Source: Chloroflexota bacterium (GTDB lineage Bacteria; Chloroflexota; Anaerolineae; CG2-30-64-16). Taken from it: a stretch of 15,481 bases of DNA. How positions within the stretch are numbered: position 1 is the stretch's first letter; the number at the start of each line of letters is the position of its first letter. Positions 6,440 to 12,601 of the stretch are shown here, in pieces. The translations under genes were made by a program, and so were the position numbers. The notes beneath the pieces are model-generated. The model saw nothing but the letters and a program-made list of their open reading frames with translations, ran no database searches and had not been told where the DNA came from. The stretch is taken from the NCBI GenBank assembly GCA_029555885.1, contig JAKPQT010000412.1, forward strand, positions 1 to 15,481. Direction: 5' to 3'.

Positions 6440-6515
6440 GCAGAAGCAATCGCGCAGATGATCGTCTGTGCTTTTCGCTGGGTGAACAGGTAAAAGCGAA
6501 AGGGGTTTTTACACC

Positions 6516-7217
6516 ATGAGTTTGGATGATCTGCTTCAATCGATCCTGGGGGGCGGAAACGCAGGGCAGCGGCGCAGCACAGAGAACGCCAGCAGCGGCG
6601 ATCCGATGGCGGATATGCTGGATGCCATCCTGGGTGGCGGTTCGGCCTCGCAGCAGGGCGGCGGCCTGGAAGACATCCTGGGCGGGATGCTCGGCGGCGG
6701 AGTCGCTGGCAGCGAGTCCCTGCCGCAATCGTCCGGCCAGGCCGGCGCGGGCGGACTGATGGATATCATTTCAGCCATTCTCAACGGCTCGGCGGGCGGC
6801 GCAGCCCAGGAACAGAGCACCTCTATCATCGAGGGCGTCTCCGGGAAGACGGGCCTGTCGCAGATGCTGATCCAGTTGGTCCTCTCCTTTGTGATGAGCA
6901 AGCTGCTGGGCGGCATGACAGGGGGCGGGTCTGGTATGGGCGGTCTGCTGCCCGGAATGGAAAGCGGGGCGACTTCGTCTCAGGGTCGAGTGCAGCCCTC
7001 AGGTGGCGGTCTCGACCTGGACAGCCTCCTGGAGCAGATGGGCCAGGATCCCCGCGTCGCCGATGAGTTCGCAGAGAAGGCCGGCCTCGACAGGGACACG
7101 GCCCAACAGAGCCTGCAGGAAGTCCTCGGCGCGCTCAACCAGCAGCGCCGCAGCGGGGACGCCGGTACCGGCCGGCCCAAGACGGGCGGCATGGATGACC
7201 TGTTGCTGAACCGGTAG
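6516..7217 (+). CDS. Glycine-rich repeat protein, DUF937/YidB-like
   Basis: A 233-residue, low-complexity protein. An approximate repeat of a short amphipathic helix followed by a glycine run recurs: DDLLQSILGGG (4-14), ADMLDAILGGG (32-42), LEDILGGMLGGG (51-62), LMDIISAILNGS (81-92) and MSKLLGGMTGGG (127-138). A hydrophobic segment lies at about 114-131. The C-terminal part (about 164-210) has a more normal helical sequence with DPRVADEFAEKAGLDRDTA, and the protein ends MDDLLLNR, echoing its N-terminus. The style resembles the poorly characterised DUF937/YidB proteins; membership is a guess and the function is unknown. There is no signal peptide. The ATG follows AAAGGGG. The gene is alone, with its own candidate promoter and a clear terminator. 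Confidence 0.8.
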   Translation: MSLDDLLQSILGGGNAGQRRSTENASSGDPMADMLDAILGGGSASQQGGGLEDILGGMLGGGVAGSESLPQSSGQAGAGGLMDIISAILNGSAGGAAQEQSTSIIEGVSGKTGLSQMLIQLVLSFVMSKLLGGMTGGGSGMGGLLPGMESGATSSQGRVQPSGGGLDLDSLLEQMGQDPRVADEFAEKAGLDRDTAQQSLQEVLGALNQQRRSGDAGTGRPKTGGMDDLLLNR

Positions 7218-7244
7218 GCTGTCAGACGAAATCGGAGGCAGCGA

Positions 7245-7277
7245 GGGCGATGGGATCGAGACCCATCGCCCGTTTTT
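7245..7277 (+). terminator. Intrinsic terminator of the glycine-rich gene
   Basis: GGGCGATGGG (7245-7254) and CCCATCGCCC (7262-7271) form a perfect 10-bp stem with a 7-base loop, followed by GTTTTT. It begins 27 bases after the stop codon. Confidence 0.92.
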
Positions 7278-7297
7278 ATGCTTCCGGGCCAGACTGG

Positions 7298-7326
7298 TTG
7301 ACAGCCGGACGCAAAACTCCTATACT
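7298..7326 (+). promoter_or_regulatory. Strong sigma-70 promoter for the Nudix gene
   Basis: TTGACA (7298-7303), a 17-base spacer and TATACT (7321-7326): near-perfect consensus. The predicted start is near 7331-7334, giving a leader of about 60 bases before the ATG at 7392. It has the same boxes as the ABC-F promoter. Confidence 0.75.
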
Positions 7327-7391
7327 CTCCACCGATGCTGCGTTAGCCAGACTCAGGTGCATCGCACGGAGCGTCGGCCGGACTACCACAA

Positions 7392-8108
7392 ATGCGAACC
7401 ACAAATCAAGTAAATACAAATCCAGAGCAAGAAATTGAAAGGCTGCGCAGGACTCTCTTGCGCCCACTGCCCGGTCTGCCTGTGCAGATGGGCATGTCGC
7501 CCGCGCCGCGGCCGGGTACCGAGCGGATCCTCGACCCCCACCTGAATTGCCGGCGTGCAGGCGTGCTAGTGCTGCTGTACCCAGGTGATACCGAGGCATC
7601 GCTGCACCTGGTGCTGACCCGACGCACCAATTCGGTCGAGAGCCATCGCGGGCAGATTTCATTTCCCGGCGGCAGCATGGACCCGGGCGAAGATGCAATC
7701 GCGGCGGCCCTCCGCGAAGCACAGGAGGAACTGGGCGTCGACCCTGCCAGCGTGACCGTCCTCGGCCAGCTCTCGCCGCTGTACATTCCGCCGAGCGACT
7801 TCTGCATCTACCCCGTGGTTGCATTTGCAACCGCGCGACCGGCATTTGTTCCCAGCCCGCACGAGGTGGCGGAGGTATTGGAGGTCCCGCTGGCGCACCT
7901 GCTCAACCCGGCGACGCGCTGCGAGGAGGTCTGGGATATCCGCGGTGCGCCTGTGCGCGTGCCCTATTACGCGTTCGGCGAGCACAAGGTTTGGGGCGCC
8001 ACGGCTATGGTACTGTGCGAGCTGCTGGCGCTGCTGACCGGCGCGGTAGATGGACTGCCCAGCGCAGACGGCATCGCATCCGCACACGACCCGCGTCTTA
8101 CGGATTAA
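7392..8108 (+). CDS. Nudix hydrolase, CoA pyrophosphatase type (NudL/NUDT7-like)
   Basis: A 238-residue protein. A complete Nudix box spans 94-116: G94, E100, then REAQEELGV (108-116), matching Gx5Ex7REUxEExGU. Directly before it, LTRRTNSVESHRGQISFPGG (75-94) is the extra motif that marks the coenzyme A pyrophosphatase branch. The N-terminal IERLRRTLLRPLPG is also typical of that branch. The family cleaves CoA or oxidised CoA to phosphopantetheine and 3',5'-ADP using Mg2+ held by the box glutamates. No clear Shine-Dalgarno precedes the ATG at 7392, and the first codons are A-rich, unlike the rest of the gene; a shorter start in the M33-M35 region is possible but would cut the conserved N-terminal helix. 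The C-terminal 20 residues look disordered. Confidence 0.9.
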   Translation: MRTTNQVNTNPEQEIERLRRTLLRPLPGLPVQMGMSPAPRPGTERILDPHLNCRRAGVLVLLYPGDTEASLHLVLTRRTNSVESHRGQISFPGGSMDPGEDAIAAALREAQEELGVDPASVTVLGQLSPLYIPPSDFCIYPVVAFATARPAFVPSPHEVAEVLEVPLAHLLNPATRCEEVWDIRGAPVRVPYYAFGEHKVWGATAMVLCELLALLTGAVDGLPSADGIASAHDPRLTD

Positions 8109-8110
8109 TT

Positions 8111-8139
8111 TTGTCACGCAAAGACGACATAAATAAAAT
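8111..8139 (+). promoter_or_regulatory. Candidate promoter inside palindromic element D
   Basis: TTGTCA (8111-8116), a 17-base spacer and TAAAAT (8134-8139), each matching 5 of 6 consensus bases. It lies about 50 bases upstream of the oxidoreductase ATG and is formed largely from sequence of the palindrome. Confidence 0.5.
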
Positions 8140-8171
8140 AAGTGCTTCGCGCACTTTGCGTCTTTGCGTGA
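8114..8171. repeat. Palindromic element D
   Basis: Arms TCACGCAAAGACG (8114-8126) and CGTCTTTGCGTGA (8159-8171) are exact inverse complements, 13 bp. An inner hairpin AGTGC-TTCGC-GCACT (8141-8155) lies in the middle. It starts 5 bases after the Nudix stop and ends just before the oxidoreductase ribosome site. It resembles the element at 4303-4369 in the CTTTGCGT and CGTCTTyGCG blocks. Confidence 0.7.
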
Positions 8172-8188
8172 GATTGGGAGGAGATCAC

Positions 8189-9163
8189 ATGCAAGCGATT
8201 CGGATTCACGAGTATGGCGGACCGGAGGTCTTGAAACTGGAGGAGCTGCCCACGCCCGAACCCGGCCCCGGCCAGGCCCTGGTCGAGGTGGCCGCGACAG
8301 GCGTCAACTTCGTCGAAATCTACCAGCGCATGGGGTGGTACAAGCTGCCCGCGCTGCCCGCCATCATGGGCGGGGAGGGCGCGGGGACAGTGCTCAAGGT
8401 CGGGCCGGACGTCACCGCCGTCCAGCCGGGCGACCGGGTGGCCTGGCTCGGCGGCTCGACGGGGAGCTATGCCACGCACACCCTCGTGACTGCCAACCAG
8501 CTTGCACCCGTGCCGGCGGCGCTCACGCTAGAGCAGGCCGCGGCGGTCATGGTCCAGGGCCTCACTGCACATGTGCTGGCCCACCGCACGTATCCCATCC
8601 AGCCGGGCGACTGGGTGCTGATCCATGCGGCTGCGGGCGGGGTCGGGCAGTTGCTCGTGCAGATGGCGAAGATGCGCGGGGCACGTGTCATCGGGACGGT
8701 CTCCACCGAGGAAAAAGCCGCGATTGCGCGCGGACTGGGCGCCGACGCGGTGGTGCTCTACACACAGCAGGACTTCCTGGTCGAGGTCAAACGCATCACT
8801 GGCGGCCAGGGCGTCAACGTGGTCTATGACTCGGTAGGCAGGGACACCTTCGACCGGAGCCTGGACAGCCTGGCCCCGCTCGGCTACCTGGTCAGCTACG
8901 GCCAGTCCAGCGGCTTCCCGCCGCCCCTCGACATCCAGCGGCTGGCCGGCGGTCGCTCGCTGTTCGTGACACGGCCTTCGGTGTTCACTTACCTGCGCAG
9001 CCGTGACGAACTACTCCAACATGCGAACGCCGTGTTCGACTGGATTGCCGCGGGGAAGCTGCAAGTGCACATCGACCGCACGTACCCGCTGGCGGAGGCG
9101 GCGCAGGCGCAGATCGATCTCGCGGGCCGCGGGACGATGGGCAAGCTGCTGTTGGTGGGCTAG
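8189..9163 (+). CDS. Zinc-independent MDR oxidoreductase, NADPH:quinone reductase type
   Basis: A 324-residue medium-chain dehydrogenase/reductase. It starts MQAIRIHEYGGPEVLKLEE, the usual quinone oxidoreductase N-terminus, has GGEGAGTV (61-68) in the catalytic domain and the nucleotide-binding motif AAAGGVG (147-153) in a Rossmann domain at about 125-270. The zinc-binding cysteines of alcohol dehydrogenases are absent, so a zinc-free quinone or enone reductase (Qor-like) is expected; the substrate is not known. The ATG at 8189 follows GGGAGGAG at good spacing; the open frame extends further upstream, but only through the palindrome and the Nudix gene. The TAG stop overlaps, on the other strand, the stop of the DUF488 gene. 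Confidence 0.92.
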   Translation: MQAIRIHEYGGPEVLKLEELPTPEPGPGQALVEVAATGVNFVEIYQRMGWYKLPALPAIMGGEGAGTVLKVGPDVTAVQPGDRVAWLGGSTGSYATHTLVTANQLAPVPAALTLEQAAAVMVQGLTAHVLAHRTYPIQPGDWVLIHAAAGGVGQLLVQMAKMRGARVIGTVSTEEKAAIARGLGADAVVLYTQQDFLVEVKRITGGQGVNVVYDSVGRDTFDRSLDSLAPLGYLVSYGQSSGFPPPLDIQRLAGGRSLFVTRPSVFTYLRSRDELLQHANAVFDWIAAGKLQVHIDRTYPLAEAAQAQIDLAGRGTMGKLLLVG

Positions 9164-9660
9164 GAAGCCTGTTCCGGCGTCAGGTGCGTCACCTGCACGC
9201 CCAGGTCCGCGGCCAGGCGCGTTGCCAGCAGCCCGCGGTGGCAGGCGGTCGGCTCACGCTCGACGCACATGAGCAGCACACGATGCGCGTCGGGCCCCAG
9301 GCTGGCGGCAAACGCGGCGCTATCGAATCCGGCCAATACATCGGCCTCGTACGATGCGACAAATCCGGGGCTAAGTTTGGCACGCTGCCGGCGCGCCGTG
9401 TGTGAGTTCTCATCCGCCTGATGTTGTGCGGCGCGCGTGGCCGCGCTGGGCGCCAGGTCGGGGCGGTGCAGATAGCGGATGCCCAGCTCCGCCAGCCGCG
9501 CCTGCAGCCGCTGGCTGTTGGCGAACGCGTACTCGCGGCCGCGGACGCCCCGCCGGGCGCGGATGTCACAGAAGGTATCGATGCCCGCGGCCTGAAGCGC
9601 AGCATAGAACCGCTCCGGCTCCCAACCATAGACGCCGATGGTCAACAGGTTTAGTTTCAT
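9160..9660 (-). CDS. DUF488 family protein
   Basis: A 166-residue protein with the DUF488 pattern: the N-terminal strand LLTIGVYGWEPERFYAAL, the conserved acidic/basic site CDIRARRGVR (31-40), YAFAN (44-48), and near the C-terminus LLMCVEREPTACHR (129-142), where C132, E134, C140, H141 and R142 are the family's hallmark. DUF488 proteins are small and cytosolic, and their biochemical role is not established. The ATG at 9658-9660 has GGAG upstream at good spacing. The gene probably follows the lactonase in one transcript, separated by a 117-base palindrome-rich gap. Its TAG stop interlocks with the TAG of the converging oxidoreductase in a CTAG. Confidence 0.88.
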   Translation of the reverse strand: MKLNLLTIGVYGWEPERFYAALQAAGIDTFCDIRARRGVRGREYAFANSQRLQARLAELGIRYLHRPDLAPSAATRAAQHQADENSHTARRQRAKLSPGFVASYEADVLAGFDSAAFAASLGPDAHRVLLMCVEREPTACHRGLLATRLAADLGVQVTHLTPEQAS

Positions 9661-9686
9661 CGTCACACTCCACGTCGGACAGACGC

Positions 9687-9781
9687 TTGAGTGCAACCGA
9701 CTCGATTCGTCACTGATTGTGCCCTTCGCATGGCCACAATCATCCTTCCGCGTGGTCTGCGTATTCCGTGGTCGCACTCAA
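9687..9781. repeat. Nested palindrome between the lactonase and DUF488 genes
   Basis: The outer arms TTGAGTGCAACC (9687-9698) and GGTCGCACTCAA (9770-9781) pair at 11 of 12 positions. Inside, GATTGTG (9715-9721) and CACAATC (9735-9741) form a second perfect stem, with a further CC/GG pair across one mismatch. The right arm contains the lactonase stop codon (TGA on the minus strand, 9778-9780). The sequence is not clearly related to elements A-D, but the placement is the same. Confidence 0.65.
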
Positions 9782-10881
9782 AAGAGTATGTGCATCGGCG
9801 TCGTGATATCGACCGCGCTGGCGAACTCCGGCAGGCCGGTATCCGTGTCCATCCGAAATACGGCGACGTTGTGTCCGCGCTGGTTGGCGACCAGCAGCCA
9901 CTCGCCCGTCGGGTCGATCGCAAAGTGGCGCGGGAACGCCGTCTCGTGTGGCCCGGCCAGCGGCACATGCGCTATCGGTGTGAGCCGTCCGCTGGCCGGG
10001 TCCACCGCAAAGACGGCCAGGCTGTCGTGCAGCCGGTTGGCGCAGTAGACGAACCGGCCCGATGGGGCGACCGCAATCTCCGAAGGGTAGTTCTCCCCAG
10101 TGAAGCCGGCGAGCAGGGTCGAGACGTGCTGCATCTCGGCCAGCGCGCCGGTGGCAGGGGTATATGCAAAGACGCTGACGGTCGAATCGAGCTCACCGCT
10201 CACATAGACGACGTCGAGCACCGGGTGAAAGGCCAGATGGCGCGGGCCCATGCCCGGCCGCGTGGCAACTTCCTGTAGCGAGGCATCGAGCCGCGCTGCC
10301 TCTGAGTTAATTGGATACACGAATAACTTGTCAACGCCCAGGTCCGCAACCAGCGCATGGCGGTTGGCGGGGTCCGGCACGATGCAGTGCGCGTGGGGCG
10401 CCTCCTGCCGGTCGGCCTGCGGGCCGGCGCCCGTGTGCTGCCAGACCCGGCTGGGCGTTCGGAGGCGGCCATCCGGCTCGACGGGCAAGCTGGCAACGCT
10501 GCCTGCGCCGTAGTTGGCAACCAGCACGATGCGGCCCGTGCGGTCCAACGCAACGTAGGCCGGGCCTGCGCCGCCGGAGGGCTGCACGTTGAGCAGGGTG
10601 AGGTCGCCCGTCGCACGATCCACGGCATAAGCCGCAACAGCCCCGCTGCTCGCGCCCCCGTAGTCGCCAATCTCGCTCACAGCATACAGCCGCGCGCCAT
10701 CCGGCGTACGGGCCAGGAAGGTCGGATCGGCCAGCTCCGCGGCCAGACCGGTGATGGTCAGCGCACCGCTGGCCGTATCCAGTTCCGCCCGGTAGATGCC
10801 CCGGCTGCGCGACCGATCAGAACCTGCGTCGCCGGTCCCCGTGCCGATCAGGATCCTCAGCTTATCATCCTCGCGCGCCAT
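9778..10881 (-). CDS. pgl: Lactonase family beta-propeller protein (6-phosphogluconolactonase type)
   Basis: A 367-residue protein made of beta-propeller blades. Repeated phrases such as FLARTPDGARLYAVSE, YVALDRTGRIVLVANYG, HLAFHPVLDVVYVSGE, IAVAPSGRFVYCANR and HFAIDPTGEWLLVANQ mark successive blades. Conserved sites include APHAHCIVPDP (161-171), GPRHLAFHP (212-220), NYPSEI (264-269) and PRHFAIDP (317-324), which place it in the YbhE/Pgl-type seven-bladed lactonase family. That family includes 6-phosphogluconolactonase of the pentose phosphate pathway; no other pathway gene is nearby, so another lactone substrate is possible. There is no signal peptide. The ATG at 10879-10881 follows GGGAGGAG; an ORF extension upstream lacks such a site. 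The stop lies in a palindrome arm. Confidence 0.9.
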   Translation of the reverse strand: MAREDDKLRILIGTGTGDAGSDRSRSRGIYRAELDTASGALTITGLAAELADPTFLARTPDGARLYAVSEIGDYGGASSGAVAAYAVDRATGDLTLLNVQPSGGAGPAYVALDRTGRIVLVANYGAGSVASLPVEPDGRLRTPSRVWQHTGAGPQADRQEAPHAHCIVPDPANRHALVADLGVDKLFVYPINSEAARLDASLQEVATRPGMGPRHLAFHPVLDVVYVSGELDSTVSVFAYTPATGALAEMQHVSTLLAGFTGENYPSEIAVAPSGRFVYCANRLHDSLAVFAVDPASGRLTPIAHVPLAGPHETAFPRHFAIDPTGEWLLVANQRGHNVAVFRMDTDTGLPEFASAVDITTPMHILF

Positions 10882-10922
10882 GTGCTGTCTCCTCCCTGTC
10901 GTGTCATCTGTCATTGTGCGCC

Positions 10923-10951
10923 AGTCTACCACGGCACTCACATTCCATCAA
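10923..10951 (-). promoter_or_regulatory. Candidate promoter for the lactonase gene
   Basis: On the minus strand TTGATG (10951-10946), 17 bases and TAGACT (10928-10923), ending 42 bases before the start codon. Each box matches 4 of 6 consensus bases, so this is a moderate call. Confidence 0.45.
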
Positions 10952-11022
10952 CCGCCCACTTAAGCAACGCTGACAGATAATCCTGCTACATTTATGCAAC
11001 ATTCGTAACATTAGACGAATAC

Positions 11023-11051
11023 TTGACACCTGCATCATGGTCTGCTAGAAT
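11023..11051 (+). promoter_or_regulatory. Strong sigma-70 promoter of the glycosyltransferase operon
   Basis: TTGACA (11023-11028), a 17-base spacer and TAGAAT (11046-11051). The predicted start is near 11058, leaving an unusually long leader of about 315 bases before the GTG start at 11375. Confidence 0.75.
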
Positions 11052-11057
11052 CCCGGA

Positions 11058-11374
11058 GTTGAATTTGTGCTATATTAATCCAGTGATTAAGTGAAATGTA
11101 GCACCAAAGTTGTCCGCCATCAGGAAGGGTAATAGGCGCAATAAACAGGCAGCGGCCAAAGACCTGGCAAGCCGGTTGAGTCAGGACGCGGGCCAGCGCC
11201 AGAGACCTTGAGCGCCCAGGGCTGGAAATGCGCTTGTCGTAGCAGTTGCTCCGGCGCATAAACAGGAACCATCTCGCTCTGTCAGGACAGAGTACGGTGG
11301 AACCTGCCATCCTTCTGGCAAAGCAAATTCTGTGTGATGTATTGCAGGTATAAAAGACAAGTGAGAGGTGAGGC
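11058..11374 (+). other. Long untranslated leader of the glycosyltransferase operon, structured but unrecognised
   Basis: No convincing coding frame is seen here. It opens with a long hairpin (11067-11104): GTGCTATA pairs with TGTAGCAC, and TTAATC-CAGT-GATTAA continues the stem with one bulge. GGCGCAATAAACAGG (11135-11149) recurs as GGCGCATAAACAGG (11253-11266). A near-perfect palindrome CTCTGTC-AG-GACAGAG lies at 11277-11292. The middle is GC-rich with several short possible stems. I compared it by eye with c-di-GMP-I, TPP, cobalamin, glycine and molybdenum-cofactor riboswitch cores and found no match. No T-run terminator is visible. Confidence 0.45.
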
Positions 11375-12565
11375 GTGCTGTCAGTTATCGTGCCGGTCCA
11401 CAATGGGTCTGATTATCTGGATCGTTGTCTTGAGGCTATCAGGAAATCGGAATTCGCAGGTTATGAGTGTATCGTTGTGGATGACGGCTCGACGGATGAT
11501 ACGCGCGCGATTGCTGAATCTTCTGGCGTAACGCTCTTATCCCTCCCTCACGGGCCTCACGGCCCGGCCTACGCCCGCAACGCAGGCGCGCAGGCCGCGA
11601 CACATGAGCTCCTCTTCTTTGTCGACGCGGACGTGCTCATCCGCCCAGACACCCTCGGCCACATCGTGGACACCTTCCGGAACGAACCAGACCTCGCAGC
11701 AATCTTCGGCTCCTACGACGAAAGTCCCGCGGCACGCAACTTCGTGTCGCAATACAAGAACCTGGCCCATCACTTCGTTCACCAACGGGGACATGCCGAC
11801 GCGGCTACCTTCTGGAGCGGCTGCGGCGCGATTCGCCGCGCCATCTTCAACAGGCTGGGCGGCTTCGACGCGGCACGCTATCCGCGGCCGAGCATCGAGG
11901 ATATCGAGCTGGGGAGCCGGCTGAAGGCCGCAGGGTATCGCATCAAGCTGGACCGGTCGCTGCAGGTCAAGCACCTGAAGAAGTGGACGCTGGGCGGGCT
12001 GATCAAGTGCGACATCCTCTATCGCGCCGTGCCGTGGACCAAACTGATCTTCGAGCGCCGTGACATGCCGAACGACCTGAATTTGCAGCTTTCCCAGCGC
12101 ATCAGCTCCCTGCTCTTGTGCGCCCTGCTGGCGCTCATCGTTGTGATGATCCCTGTCCGCCCGGTGCTGGCAGCCCTGCCGCTGCTGGCCGCGGCCTTCC
12201 TGCTGCTCGTCGGGTATGGGCATTGGTACGACGTGAGTGCCGAGCCGCGGGACCGCACGCAGGTGTACCTCACCGCGACTGTGGTCGCATTCGCAGCCGG
12301 GATGGCGTTCGTGCTCCTGCAAGCGCCTGTGTGGCTGGCCGCCGTGCTGGCCGCCGGATTGGGCACACTTGTCTTCCTCAATCGGGAGTTCTACCGGTTC
12401 TTCGCTCGTCAGCGCGGCGTGCTGTTCGCCACCGCCGTCATCCCATTCCACCTGCTCTACTATCTCTACAGCGTCGCCGGACTGGCGCTTGGCCTGCTGG
12501 CCGCCTACGCCGCCAGACGCCAACGCCGCATCGCAGAGCCCACCAGCCCGGCGATGTCCGGCTGA
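11375..12565 (+). CDS. Glycosyltransferase family 2 with C-terminal membrane segments
   Basis: A 396-residue membrane-anchored GT2 enzyme. The GT-A domain shows LSVIVPVHNGSDYL at the N-terminus, the nucleotide-binding VVDDGSTDD (34-42), the metal-binding FFVDADV (81-87), and the catalytic acidic site SIEDIELGSRLKAAGY (173-188). HLKKWTL (200-206) stands where processive GT2 enzymes have QxxRW, but that motif is not complete. The C-terminal third (from about 244) holds four to five hydrophobic helices. It likely transfers a sugar from a nucleotide donor to a lipid or lipid-linked acceptor at the inner membrane face. The start is a GTG at 11375 preceded by AGAGGTGAGG. It is the first gene of the operon. 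Confidence 0.92.
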   Translation: MLSVIVPVHNGSDYLDRCLEAIRKSEFAGYECIVVDDGSTDDTRAIAESSGVTLLSLPHGPHGPAYARNAGAQAATHELLFFVDADVLIRPDTLGHIVDTFRNEPDLAAIFGSYDESPAARNFVSQYKNLAHHFVHQRGHADAATFWSGCGAIRRAIFNRLGGFDAARYPRPSIEDIELGSRLKAAGYRIKLDRSLQVKHLKKWTLGGLIKCDILYRAVPWTKLIFERRDMPNDLNLQLSQRISSLLLCALLALIVVMIPVRPVLAALPLLAAAFLLLVGYGHWYDVSAEPRDRTQVYLTATVVAFAAGMAFVLLQAPVWLAAVLAAGLGTLVFLNREFYRFFARQRGVLFATAVIPFHLLYYLYSVAGLALGLLAAYAARRQRRIAEPTSPAMSG

Positions 12566-12601
12566 ACCCTTGACCTGCATCAGGCATCGAGTGACCCATC
12601 T

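Noticed and set aside
7335..7346. A four-codon ATG-CTG-CGT-TAG ORF at the start of the Nudix transcript
   Set aside because: It is too short to judge and has no accompanying terminator or alternative hairpins, unlike the ABC-F leader.
11058..11374. A known riboswitch in the glycosyltransferase leader
   Set aside because: By eye, none of the conserved cores of c-di-GMP-I, TPP, cobalamin, glycine or Moco riboswitches fits; only a covariance search could settle it.
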